A DNA stretch of 64,000 nt from Leuctra nigra (lineage: Eukaryota; Arthropoda; Insecta; Plecoptera; Leuctridae). Of the stretch, positions 23,001 through 37,161 are shown piece by piece (position 1 is the first letter of the stretch; every line of letters starts with the position of its first letter). Made by a program: the position numbers and the translations under genes. The stretch covers positions 27,330,817 to 27,394,816 of the forward strand of contig OW203769.1 of assembly GCA_934045905.1 (NCBI GenBank), given 5' to 3'. The notes beneath the pieces are model-generated. The model did not search any database. It was not told where the DNA came from and was given only the letters and a program-made list of their open reading frames with translations.

Positions 23001-26000
23001 ACTTCCGAAAACTTAAAAACTGTTCAAAAGTTTCAAATCCCAAAGAAGTTAGGACATTTGTGTTGATTCTATTTACCTTCTCTATTTGTACAAATAGTAG
23101 TACACAATATTAAAATAAAAAATAGAGAAATAAAAACAAAACAATACTTTTACATGTCCAGATCTTCGTGTGCTGAATGAACAGTGCCTCATTATGTAAT
23201 GCGAGGCAGGATTCTCCGCCAGTTCAAGAAACAAGTGCATTAACTCACCGCAGTGCACCCGTTGTTCATGTTGTGCAGATCTCGATGCGAATGTGCGGTG
23301 AAGTCCATGCAGGCCGTGACTCCGCTGAACGGCCGACCAGGTTTGAACCCCAGGCGGCATTCCGACGCCTCGCGCTCGAACTGGATCTGGTTCTCGAACG
23401 ACGCCGGCGCCAGGGACTTGTAGAGCGGGGAGAGGAGCGTGGCCAACACGTGCATACGCTCCTCCACTTCTTGCTCCTGAAGCAATAGGATATACGTTAG
23501 CGCTTGGGGGCTTCAGTCCGTGATTTTACTTCAAGGACATACTATGAAAAATATAGGAAGATGGCATGTGTAATAATAGCATTGATAAGTTAAACTTTGA
23601 TATGCTTGTATGCCCTATAGATCATAAAAATGACCAAAAATAACAATTAAGAGAGTTCCGTAAGAGAACTGTAACAGTGTAACGTCTGCTGCAAAAATGT
23701 GCTTAAATGCTTCAAGTGGCCATCACATTGCAACCACCAGAAGTGTTGACTGAATGTAATGTCTAAACCACAGTTATCATGTTATTCCTACCTCGGTCCT
23801 GACAGACAGGCGGAACTTGCGCACGGTCTTTGAGCGCGCGTACTTGCACCCGTTGTAATACATGGACCACGAGCATCCGAAGCTGAAGCTGGCGCCACAC
23901 GTGTCGGGGTCCAGCCCCTGGCACGCGCACGTGCGGGGCTCGTTGGTGGCGCAGCGCCGCGTCGTGGGCAGTCCGTATCTGCGGGGCAAACACACGCTGT
24001 TATGGGTTTCATACCGACAAGATATCAACTTGGAAGCAAAACAGCTCAAAACAGACTTTCAAGTGGACTTTTGACAACTGTATACGTTTTATTTAAGATA
24101 CTACAAAGATCAATATTTTACTAATACGTTTTGGGACCAAAATTACAAAGAAAGTGAATTTAATTTGTATGAATGAAAACTTTATATTTTTTGGGGATAC
24201 ATATTTTCAAGTTTAAGAGAGGTCAATTTCATGACTCTTCTCTATTGTGTACATGGATGTGAAATTGACACATCCATGACCGCTGTTCTGAGCATGCAAA
24301 GTGTCTCGACGTACCGGTTGAGCTTGTGTGTGAGCAGACTGTACACGCGGTCTGCCTCTGGCGCGGGGACGCCTTCCCACGCCACCATCACCACCACGAT
24401 CCACGCCGTAGCACACTTGTGGCCGGAGCGGTGCTTCGTGATGCACAGGATCTTCTCGTCCACGTTCGCGCGCCGAATCACCTGGGAACACGAGGCGCAA
24501 CTTACAACATGCGCAATGCGAAGCGCAACTTACAACATGCGCAAACTTACAACCTTCCAGAATTACAAAGGAGTCGATCCCAAGAACGTTTTGAAATTGA
24601 TATTATTATTCATTATGATTCAGGATCCATAAAGAAATGTATCCATCTAGCTTCAACAAGGTGTATACTCAGTTACCAATTATTAATTTTGCAGTTGACA
24701 ATTAACATTAATCCATTTGAGTTTATGGGGAAACAATTGCTATTTTAATACACTATTATGTAACTGAGTGAGATATCTCAAATACATTCTGAGATATTTA
24801 CAGTTAAAGTTTAATTTCAATGTGTTTTTGCAAATGAAAGAAGCACTCCATTGGGCATGATGGAATGTTCACTCACCCACTTGGCCAGCGGACATCCCTG
24901 TGTGGTTTTGCCCTCCTTGCCGGTGTAGAGCACCTTCTCTATGCGCACCGCCTTGCCGCTGAATCCCGTGCGTCGTTCCACCTCGGTGCGCAGCTGTGGC
25001 AGCGTCGCGGCCGTGCCCAGATGGGTGTAGTAGGAGCCGGGCTCCGGGGGGCCTGGGGACACATTCACACGTCCGTTATGACAAAAACAAGGCAAATAAA
25101 TTAGAACGGGAAAAGTTGAGAAGAGTTCTAACGTAAAATGGGCAATCCAAGCTAGATTTTGGCAAAAATGTTTGACATTTTATTTTTTCCCTTAGGCAAT
25201 GCTATTCGTTTTCACTTTTGTGTTGCCAATTGACTAGAAAAGCATCTGAAAAATATGAAAATACTAACTTTTTGTGTTTTGGTCAATTTCAAGCAATCAT
25301 ATCTACATGAAATGTATCGTTACCAAAAACATACTCTATCTCTATGTGTCGAAAAATCTGTCAAACCAGTTTGGTGCTGGCACTTAAGTTAAAAATACAT
25401 AATTACAATGCCTTAAAGCCTTGATTAAAGTATGCCCTGAGAGATATAATCTCTCTTCCCGACTCCTAGCGACTGAAAGTTATGACTTGCTCCGTGCCAG
25501 ACTCACGAGGCGTACATTTGTCGGGTGGGAAGCACGAGCAGTCGGGCACCTCGGCGCGGATGTTGTTCTTGAGCCGATCCACGTGGTCCTGGAAGTCCCT
25601 CGACGACGCGGAGGCCTTGGACTCGGGGCATGACGCTCCGGGCTCCTTCTTCCAGCCCACCTCGCCCTCCTGCAGGCTCGCATCCTGCGGGGACAATCGC
25701 GACGTTAAGGATGACATTGCATTTCACAACATCATGATGTTTAGTTAACATGTCAGAAGATATTGGGAAGATCAACGGGCATTTGAAATTCTTAGAAATC
25801 ACAGCTGCAAGTTCATTTCTAAGAGCATTTCTTTCATATTTTGACAATACAAATAGAAATAATGTTTAAAAAATCTTCATTATCTTCTTTAAGATACCTG
25901 TATAAAAATAACTAGTGATAGAAAAACTTAAATGTACATACGTACTAAAACATTGCTATTGACCTAGTCCTATGGAAATGGTGTGGTGGCACATAAATAC

Positions 26001-29000
26001 ATAAACTAACAAAATTAAGCCTTTTATTCACCTTTAGCTTTGCAATAGCAATGTTTCAGTGAGGGAAAAATTGAATGGTATAAGTTTTCTAGCTTTACAT
26101 TGACATTTGAGAACTTAATTACAATAACAACTCTAAATTGCTCTAAAAGCCATTAAAGCACACGAGAGTCGTATTGCTTCTGTTGGGAGATGTCGTTACC
26201 TGTTCGTCTGCGGTCTGCTGTCCGGGACAACATCCGTCTCGGAGATGCTCTGGCGTTGGGGTCTCGATGCCTCCTTGTCGACAGCACCAGGACCCCTGTG
26301 CCTGCTCCAGATGACTGGGTCCTCCGTCGCCGGCGAACAAGTACTTCTCCTGCTTCCACGCTTCCTCCTCCTTCACCTCCTTCTCCTTCTCCACAGCCTC
26401 CACTTTCACCTCCACCTTCTCCTCCTTCTTCGGCTCATCCTCTCGCTTTTCCTCCTCGAAGAACTGCGAGGGTTCGTTGGCCTCCTCGAAGCTCTCGTTC
26501 TCGGGACTCAAATAGTCCGGCTGTTTCTCCGGTGAGCTTTCTGTCGGCATGTAGTTCTGCTCCGGTATTGGCTCGTACTTCCTCACGCTCGGAACCTCGC
26601 TGGGCCCCTGGTCACGTCCCGGGAACGGATAATTATCCGCCATCTTGATATCCTTCATGTTGTCCTCGTAGTTCGAGCACCCGTACATGTTCGTGTTCTC
26701 GCTCTTCACCTGTATGTTCGGATCGAACTGGTTCTCGTACTGATATGTGTTGTAAAAGTCGCCGGCCTCGCTCCTCATCGGATACTCTTGCCGAGGTTGG
26801 CAGGCCTGCACGATGCCCATCCGCTTCTGAAATGACTTGTCGTCGACGTCCTCGCGGGGCCGACATTTGTAGTCCTTCATCGAGTCGACTAAAGGCGTGT
26901 GCCAGTTGCCGCTGTGAACGTCGCCCGCCGGCCGTCCCCGACTGCTTTTCGGAGTGTTGAAATTCCCCGCCGAATAACTCTTCTTACTTACATCTTGTGG
27001 CTTCTCGTATTTCTTCGAATCCATCGCCTCGTCGTTTGTCGCATACTTTATGAAGTTCTCGATCGCAGATAGAGAAGAATTTTGATCCAAGTCGGAATTG
27101 GCCTGCATCGACCAATCCCAGTTGTAGCCACCACCTGAAGAAGTCGTATTTAACGACTGATGCTGGTTGTTAATCCTCAAGTGGTGGCGCTGGACTAAAA
27201 AATTCTGCTCCGAGTTTTGTGACTTCCGCTCCTCGTAGTTTCTCCTCTCGACGTTCTCGCCGCCGTGGAACGCGTTGATCTGGTGATTATACTGCTGCAT
27301 TTGCTGGTTGATCTGTAGAGATTGTTGTTGCTTGTTGAGTATCATCGTCTTTATCCGACTGTTAATATTAGCACGTTCTTGATAGTTAGCCTCACCGTTC
27401 TGGCGCTCGAGGGCGCCGTTTCCATTGTGGCGCGACGCGTCCTGGAAGGTTTCTGTCTTGATGCTTGCGTCCCAGCGCGCGTCCTGCCACGTCTTCTCCG
27501 TCTTCATCTCCCAAGCCGGCTTGTCTTGCGGCCAAGCCCCGCGGTCGGGCTTGTCGTCCGACCACGTCAGGCCGACGTCCGACGTCCAACTGTCCCCCAT
27601 GATGGTAGACGATTGCGTCTCCATATTACCTTGGCCTGGATACCTGGAAGAACAAAATAATATTAGCACAAAAACTCAACTAGTTGTTTTGCTCGATTTC
27701 CTCAAAATTTAATTTACAGAAAGCAGTAAATCCTCATTGCTATAAAAGTTACTGCAACTGTGCAGCAAAAGAAATCTCATGTCAGGAAGCAACGCAATAA
27801 TATTTGAAATAAGTTCTTGTAATCACTTTTCTTGACATATTATGATGAAGAATACATCAAATATTTAAATGTCTAGTATGACAAATTCTCATGAAGAGTG
27901 GTTCCTCCTGAAAGTATTTTCTCAATTGGATACATTACCATTAGCATTTTAAATGAGATTAAGCTCGACTATTTTGGGCACAAACCCAACTATTATTACT
28001 TATTGGTGTTGAAGGGTCAACTTACCCGCTAGAGTTGTGTGAACTCTGATTGGAGGGGGGGGTGTGCAGATATCCAGGCATGGCGTTTGGGTGACCGGTG
28101 GGCGTCTGTGGGTGCGCGTTGCTGACCGTGGTGGTGGCGTTGTACGTGGCCGTCGTCTTGGTGACCAGCGCGTTGCCCTCGCCCGTGTCCATGTGCACCG
28201 AGCTCGAGCGGCTGGTGGGGGTGGTGGAGGGGGGAGGCGCCATCGACACGTCCTGCACACATCCAACACTCAGTCAGCGGAAGAGAAGTCACAAGACCAC
28301 AAGAGCAAATCTATAGAGTAATGCAGCATGACAGCAGAGTAAGTAATCATTATCTTTCTTGATGTTTCCTTATTCTATTTTATACTACCATTTCTGTTTT
28401 CTTTTCATATCTTTCTTTCGCAACTGTTTTTTAAATACAATTATGGCAAGTTTTTCAATACTCTGCTAAATTTTAAACAGTATATCTCTCTGCCGTGGTA
28501 CAGTTCTAAGTAGCACCGTGCTATCAAATGTGTGATATTAGGTAAGGGTCCAGGTGTCTTACTATCATATTTCTCTTCTTTAATGGTTATAGATGTGAAA
28601 ATCAAACTAATGGCGTTTTTCACTGGCCCCACTTGTTCTGCAATCAGTTTGAAATGTGTATTGAGTTTCATATGGTAACTTCATTTCAGTGTAGCCCTAG
28701 TGTGGCCAGTGGAAAACGCCATAAATCTGCTTGTTTTCAGAAACCAGAGCTACCGGAATGGAAGACTATAGAAATGCTTACGATGGAAAGTAACAGGATA
28801 TTGAAGGTATTGAATATTGGTTGCAACGAGTGGTGACTAGTGGACGTACCTGTGACTGGGTGTAGTTGCCACCGTTGACGTACTCTCTCCCAGGGTCGGT
28901 GTACTGACTGTTGGGAGACGACGTGTCCATGTACTGGCCATTCAGGCCGTTGCGGTGCACGCCGTTCACCTGCGCGCTGCCATTGGGCAGGCCGTTCACT

Positions 29001-32000
29001 CCGTTGCCTGCAGGTTACAGAGAGAGTTAGCACCTTGTTGTCATCAGTTGGTGCGCCATTAAGACCATAATACTCTAATCTGAGATCTCAACCATAACTG
29101 TAAAATTACTACATGTTCATCAGTCGATATTTCTCATTTGTAAAATTCTATTTTACATATTTCATCAGCCAAGTAACATTCTTTTGTTACCTACATGTGC
29201 ATTTTTCTTAATACCTACTTATTGAAATATTTGGACAGATAATCCGTATTTTTTAAGATCAAATCCACTTCCGTCCTGGTGGAAAGTGTTATAATGACAA
29301 TTAATTTAGTTTAGTCTCAAATCAAAGCGCTACCTATCTACTGATGATGAAATGGCATGTGAACATGACAATTTTACCAGTATATTTTACCAAAATAGAG
29401 ATTAGACTGTTACAAAATTTATATAATTTTCAAATGTAAATAGGTTTAGGTGTGGATTGTACAGTCTGTGTAAGGGAAGTTTTCAACTTTCTTTCTTGAA
29501 AGCCTTTAGATCCTATCTAGAAGGAAAACCGACACTGCCAATCATGGCGTTCGGAGCCGGATTGCTGTGAGAGTAAGTACGTACCGATGGGCGATGGCTG
29601 CGGCGTGTGAACCTGAGTGTAGCCGTTGCCGCGCGGCGTGAGCGGCTGTTGCGCAGGCGAGGACGGCGGCCGACTCAACGGCGCGGCGTACTGCTGCTGT
29701 TGCTGTTGGAACACAGCCTGCTGTTGGCTGGGGTCGCTGGCAATGAAGCCTTGCTGGTAGCCTGCAAACATTTCACACACTCATTGCACATGGTTGGTTA
29801 AAACTAATAGGTAGACTGAATAATATTATTATTACAGAATCAGTGGTTGATTTGGGGGCGGACGAGGGCGGACGCGTCCCCCCACTCTTTTTTCAGGGTG
29901 GACGCCGTCCGCCCACTTATTTTTCATAGAAGTAAAAATTGGCTTTAAATTGTGTACAAATTGCATAAAAAGGCACCAAATTTGGTCCTGAAATTCATCA
30001 TTTTCCCGGGGCTATGCGCCCTGGACCTGCTTTGTATTGGGGGCCCTTCCCCTAAACGTTGTTTTTGCTAAATATGTTTCCCTAACAATAGCCAAGCTTC
30101 CGCCCACTAATTATTTTACAAATTAACCACTGTACAGAACATAAGAAATTATTAAAATGCTGTATTTTCTCTACCAAATAAAAAACCTTTCTTTCTTTAA
30201 CCTATAATTTTAAGAATGTAATCATCCAATATTGCAATCGGCTGCAATCAATCAACTGTAGGAACATTTACATTATTTAGTGATGAGTCGTTGCCTATGC
30301 AGGAAGTGTGAAGAGAAGTTGAGTGCTTTGCTTGATTATACATCCTCTCCCATCTCAATAACTGTAATCACTCACTTTGACTGTAATCTACTTCATCTAT
30401 GATCTGTCACCTCTACCTCACAATGCACAAGTGTCAAGCGCAGCTGGCTGCTGGCAGAGGGCCAAACAGATCCAGCTGTTTCATTTGACATTTCTAGAAT
30501 CTCAAATAAATCCCCCATACCCCCACCATGCCCCACCCACCAGTAAAACTACAGAACATTGATAAAAAATCAATACATTGGTGCATTTATTGTATCTAAA
30601 AATCTGGTCAGATAATACACAAGAGTCTCATGGTCCTGACATTTTAAATTATCTTTGGGGGGATAATATCTCTTTGCGTTATCTTTGCGTTTGGGGGGGG
30701 GGGGGGGGGTCACGATTTGTGACATAGTGTGACAAGGGGGAGGGAATGTAAGAAGTTATATGACGTCATACTTCCAAAACTCAAATATCCATGTGTTTTT
30801 ATTTTTGAAACCGAAATAGATTATTTCTAAGTACAGAAGTTGGCTGAATTATCAGGTAGTTGGTGTAGTTTTTACAACAGTTCGGAAAATCAAAATTAAA
30901 TAGTCATAAATCCAAATAATATGGTATAATGCTATTTAAAATCAGTGTATAAACACTAAACAGCATTGAGGGTTACAATGTGCAATTTTGCCTAGCCAAT
31001 CAACAAGAAGTTAGAACAATGTTGACTTTCAAATGCCCATATCTTTTATAACTGCATGATTTGAGGTAATTGTGTTCCAAGAGACATTTTATTCCGTATT
31101 TTATATTTGTTTTTTATAATTCTTTCAATCATATTTGAAAGGAAAACTAATAAAATCAGTGTGAGCATTTATTGAATTTTATGGATTTGGTATGTGATTC
31201 CTGTAGGCATTTTTATACTCTCTTATTGTTTTCTGAATATTTCGTTTATCTCGAGATGTTTGCTATTCTCTTCCCAAGCATGACATCGTCCCTGGTCTGG
31301 ACTTACCCGGCGTCTGGTGGTACGGCGTGGACGTGTACTGCGTGTACCTCAGCTCATCGGGCAGCTGCTGGATGAACTGTCCCTGGGGCGTCCAGGCAGC
31401 CGTGCTGGCGGCGTCGCCGGGCGTCGCGTGCCAGACGCCCGCCGTCGGGAAGCGTCCCCCGTTGGCGAAGTTCGCCTCCAGCATGCCGCCGGCGGGACTA
31501 CCCGTGTAGAACGGCGTCTACAAGACACAAGAACAAATCTTGAGGTGGCGCGATCACGCGATGTAGTACAAATTTTTTTTTTTGAAATCACCATTTCAAA
31601 AAATATTATAACTTCCAACCATTGACTTCCGAAAAAGAATTGTTTGTCAATGTGTATACTAAAGAAAATGAAACCTTTTTGTGTAGATTCTATCGTACAA
31701 ATCTAAGCCCAGAGGTAAAAGGTCGGAAGTCCATTTTTCCGGTTTTAAGTTGCACACTTTTGGAATGATGTAATCAAGCTCTCAATTGCCATATTTTGAC
31801 TTATGTTGTCAACAAATACAGTGATGATTGGGTGATTGCAGAATGCTGGTTTATGAGCTCATCACATCAAGACTCATTGAAATTTACTTCCGGCCTTTTA
31901 CCTCTGAGGTATAAATGAAGAATATTCTAAATTGTAAACATGTTTTCCGCTGATTTTCCAATTAAATTCCATTAATTAAACTGGAGAAAATCTTGCGTAG

Positions 32001-32332
32001 GTATTGAATAATTTCGCCGAGTCTTCGCCCTAACCCCGCAGAGATGTTGACAAATGACTAACCACATTCAACAGGCAATGTCGTGGCAGAGGGGTTACCC
32101 CCCCCCCCCCCCCCTCATCTCACTTGATAAAGAGGAGCCAGCATCTAAAGAAATCGCTCTTCCAGACATCTCGCCCCCCCGGCATCGCTTTGCTTACACT
32201 TTCATTGAGATAGACTTCAAAGCCAAACTTTTTCTTTTGTCACGGGGGGGGGGGGGGGGGGGGGAACTGGGTCAGCAGTGCTGAGTTGATCAAAGTGGAA
32301 GGGTTCAAAGTCGCGGCGACACTTCGAGTCTG

Positions 32333-32367
<35 letters not shown>

Positions 32368-35300
32368 CGGGGTTAAAAGATTCCAAGGACGATCAAACCA
32401 TCGTTTATGTGCATCAATCTATATAGTTTATTCGTAAAATAGTAGATCAGCTCTTCTTATTTTCCATATTTTATCTACTAAAAACTTGATTTTGACAGAC
32501 ACATTTTTCTAAATACTTGGCATACATTTTTTATTTTTTGTTGCAATTCGGACAAGCAACTTGTGGTTGATCAACTTGGTTCTGCTCGTGCGCAGTTTCA
32601 GTGGTGAGGAAAAGTTGACTCTGCACATGCGCAGAAACAAGTTGATGTAACATTTTGTGTACTGACAGTTCATCTCATTTATTTATTTGTCCTAATTGAT
32701 TTAGGCAAATTCTGTCCTTCGCTTTTCATCACTTTCTGCGAAATACGGTTCAACATTCTGATTGTTTCCATATTCAAGTGTTTTACTTTCTGTTTTTGTT
32801 TTGGCAGCATTCTGACGCTTTGTGGAAGTGCATTTATATTATGATCGCTGAAAAAAATGCAAATATTAAACTTGATAAACTTGAAAGTTGTGTAAAGTTC
32901 GCGACGTAAGTAACTTTCCCCCGCCGGGACTGAAACTTTCCGCGTTCCCTGCAAGGAAGGGAATAAGTCGAGGAAAGTCACTTTCATTCTGTTCAGATCT
33001 TAAAAGAACCTTCAAAACTTGCAAATTATTAGTCAATCGATCAACGACAAAAGAAACAACACAACCCTTCCAATTAATGGTAAGCCAAAACGATTTTCAG
33101 CGAAATGAAAAACTGCTTCAATATGAATTGGTTCAGGGAGCCGCTGAATGCTCCTGTGACCGCCTGTGGGTTCTCTTACCGCTCCTACGATCAAGCTAAA
33201 ATCTATCGTAGCTCATGAGAAAAGTATTATAATACATATTGTCCCCACTTATCAATGCGTTTTCTAACTGTAAAAGTTCGTAATAGTTCATACATCAGGT
33301 AAACCATATAATTTTTACCTGACGCCTTTTTATATAGATTTCATTTCCTTACATATTGTTTGACGTCACAATAATGACTCGAGCATCGACATTATGACGT
33401 CACCTCCCCTGCGATTGGCTGGCGATGACGCAATCCTTCTTATCACTTTACCTTGGAGTATTTCTTTCAACATGAAATACCATTAATGATTGATAGTTCT
33501 GTTATCAAGTAATTAAAACGTAATCGAAGGCCGAAACGAAACAAAACCTCATAAAGTAGAGAAATGTATCGCGTGTTTCGTACGAAATTACGCCATTTTC
33601 TTGCCGGCTTTTCGTACGGCAATAATTCCGCAATCTACATGCAAATTCAGAAACTGAGAAAATCCAATCTAGATGATTAATACCATGGAACTGTATGGAT
33701 GAATATTTATTAAACTATAGATATAAGAAAACGCATAGCAAAATATAAATACACGAATACATCAAGAGATGATGTAGTTTTCCGCTAGCTGAAAATGGAG
33801 TGCAGCATTACAATATTTATGACCACATGAAAAGAGTTCATAAAAATGTGCGGCGAAGTAGAAAATATCTATTTTTTCTCTTTTCCTCCACTCTCTTACG
33901 CAGGGGTTGTTACACTCACATGCCCGGGCCAGCCAGAGTAACAAAAAAAATACATTCTAGGGCACTTTAAAAATTAACGTTTTCTCGTTTATTTTTATAT
34001 ATTTTTTTTAATTAATATCCTCCACTTTCCGCGGCAATTTTTGTCGACGTCGCCGACGCCATGTTGGGGTTGGGGGTGGAAGGGGGGTGGGTCGGGGGTG
34101 TTACTGGAATTAATCAGCTAACTTAATTGGTTTTCTCGGGGCGCTTGCAATAATGGCGATCAATATTATCTAGCCCAGACATTTCGCGAGCAAGGAACCA
34201 CGCAAAGTTCGCACGCCGAAATTCTCTCAGACCAACTCCTACAGCTCAGTTCTATTATTCTACTTATTATTAGGTTATGTTTTCAAAAATAGTGTCTGCC
34301 ATATTTTCCTGAATACCTACCTACTTTTAAATCTTACATACCTATTTAACTTGCATATCCTTTGATGATTTTATAAAATAGTATTGTTTGCTCAATTTGA
34401 AAACATTTTGGTACTATATCCATTTTTATGCCCGGCCATGTATGCACGATATTCTCTTTATTTTGACGAATTCATACATTATTTGGGAATGCGTATTATG
34501 CAGTTTGATCTTCCATCTAATTATTAAGTACTTATTATTTGTACCATGTTAGAAGGCGTCCCTATAGAATCAACATAAAAAAGCTCCTAGGGTTCAGGGC
34601 TCTTAGTTTAGGGTATACTTTTCAGTTGGCAAAAGTAAACTTGGAAACAAAAAATCTCAGCCATTTAAAGCCGTTAAAAACTTAAAATTTAAAATGTGTT
34701 TAAATGAAAACCCCGAGGAATGTATTGATGAACACAGAAAGTATTCATCGTCTTTTTGAGACAGACCCCTTGGAATTTTCATGTAACTGACATTACGTTA
34801 AGAAGTCCGCAAAAAAAGCCTTCGACTCTTATTTTTATAGATTACTGAGAAAATTATGGTTATACATTGTAAAAGTAGTCACTACTCTATTATTACTGCC
34901 GTTAAGTGAGGTAAAAATGGCAAATTAACTTAGGCCCGATAACAAAGTAATTTTTATCAAGAATTACTTATATAAGTGGTCAATTTTCTTGAAATCATTT
35001 TCTCGGAATTACGGGGGGAGGAAAATGAAATGCGAAGGGTTGTTGTTGCTCTAATGCGATGCGAGACCGTTTAGAAAATATAATGAAAATAGATTGCCTA
35101 CGTTCCAAGGGGATAGAAAAATGAACACAAAGATAAAATTCAAAACAGTTTCGACGTTGAAAACTTTGCGAAAAGTTGTTTTTTTCATGCGAAACTTTAT
35201 TTACAAGTTTCTCGGGCCTCATTCGGCGAAAGTAATCACATTTCTGCCTAAAAAAATAAGAAAAAAAGCTTCAATCAGAAAATCGATCAGAATTCGCGAA

Positions 35301-37123
35301 CTTTAGCAAAAAAAAAGATCGTTGGTTCCCTGGTGTTTTCTTTAGAGAACTTTCATGTTCTTGCAAGTTTCTTTCAATTCGCAAGACTGCTGTACAGCAT
35401 GTAGACTCCCCCCGGCCACCCCCTCCCCCGGCGCACCAAGCCACCCCCTCGACTAACCAAATTACAGCCCGCAGAGACCCGGGCAAGAACTGGCAACCTC
35501 GCATATTAATGCTCCTTCTGCACTCGCTGCCAACCCAACGGCAACACTGCACATTTCCCTTAGTAGACATTTTTTCTATCGGGGTTATTATATATTTAAT
35601 ATCAAAGATATTGTGCTTGAAATTACACAAGTTTTCTCATAAACAACGAAATAATTCGGGAAATTTTGCCAAAAAAAAGATGAGGCAGAAAGTTTGAAAA
35701 AAATATTCAAAGTTAAGCCGTTAAAAAAGTAATTTTACCAGATTTATTTTCTTCAAAGTGAAGCAACTCTTTTTAACTACACCTTTTCCAAACTTTGACA
35801 TCTATTGCCCTATTTCGGAACTCCCAATACCGCCATTCCCCCGCCCCCCCCCCCCCCCCAAAAAAAAATCGATGTAAATTAAAAAGCTTGTGAAATAAGT
35901 TTTTATTACATGTATTTTTTAAAACCAAATTTGATGAGTCTTTCAGAGTTTCTGAACGCATACATTGTCTTTCCCTTCCTCAATGGAAGAAAATATCAAG
36001 TCTTCTCGAGTAAATAGGGTACAGCCATTAAAATGTAATTTCATTCAAGTAACCGCGGTTTTACTACGGTGATTAAAGTATTGATTAACGAACACTGCGA
36101 TTCAGAGGGTCGTTTCATGTGTTGCAATTGTTATAGTTCTTGTTGCCATGCTGATACAAATAGGTGATTTATAAATGATTTTACTTTTTATTCTTCGATG
36201 ATTGGTAAAAACAAGATTTGTAAAATAGGGACTTATTTTCTTAAAAGCCCAGACAACTTACTGCCTTATTTTAGAGTTTCCAGCCCTCAGTGCTCTTGTC
36301 CTCTCAATCGAAGAAAATGAAAAGCCCAGTACTTATGTTATTTTGGCATCTTATTGGGCTATTTCGGATAGCCGACATCTTGATCTTTGAACTGGGAGAA
36401 TTGTCACGCACGCTGTCCAGCAATGTGTCAACTATTCCTCCACTTCGCCTGGCACACGGCGGGGTGAAAAGCTCTGTGTCAACTATTCCTCCACTTCGCC
36501 TGGCACACGGCCGGGTGAAAAGCTCTGTGTCAACTATTCCTCCACTCCGCCTGGCATACGGCGGGGTGAAAAGCTCTGTGTCAACTATTCCTCCACTTCG
36601 CCTGGCACACGGCCGGGTGAAAAGCTCTGTGTCAACTATTCCTCCACTCCGCCTGGCATACGGCGGGGTGAAAAGCTCTGTGTCAACTATTCCTCCACTT
36701 CGCCTGGCACACGGCCGGGTGAAAAGCTCTGTGTCAACTATTCCTCCACTCCGCCTGGCACACGGCGGGGTGAAAAGCTCTGTGTCAACTATTCCTCCAC
36801 TTCGCCTGGCACACGGCGGGGTGAAAAGCTCTGTGTCAACTATTCCTCCACTTCGCCTTGCACACGGCCGGGTGAAAGCGTGCGGGTTGGCAGCCGTGGG
36901 TGCCTATTAAAGTCGACGTCGAGATAAGAGCGAACCCAGGGCAGGCGCCGCAATCGATCCCATCGTGACGTCACTCCCGCAGGGGGTGGGGGGGAACCCA
37001 AGATGCGCGCACCCACCGGCGCACTCAGCATTTAATCACAGGACGTGGGGATGGAGAGGGGTGAGGAGGGGTGGGGGAGGGAGGGGGGAAAAATGCAATC
37101 GACTTTTTTCAGGGGGTTGGAAG

Positions 37124-37161
<38 letters not shown>

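Noticed and set aside
36290..36910. A 206-codon repeat protein gene
   Set aside because: It consists almost wholly of the minisatellite, lacks splice or promoter context, and lies antisense in a Tet intron. It is kept only as a repeat.
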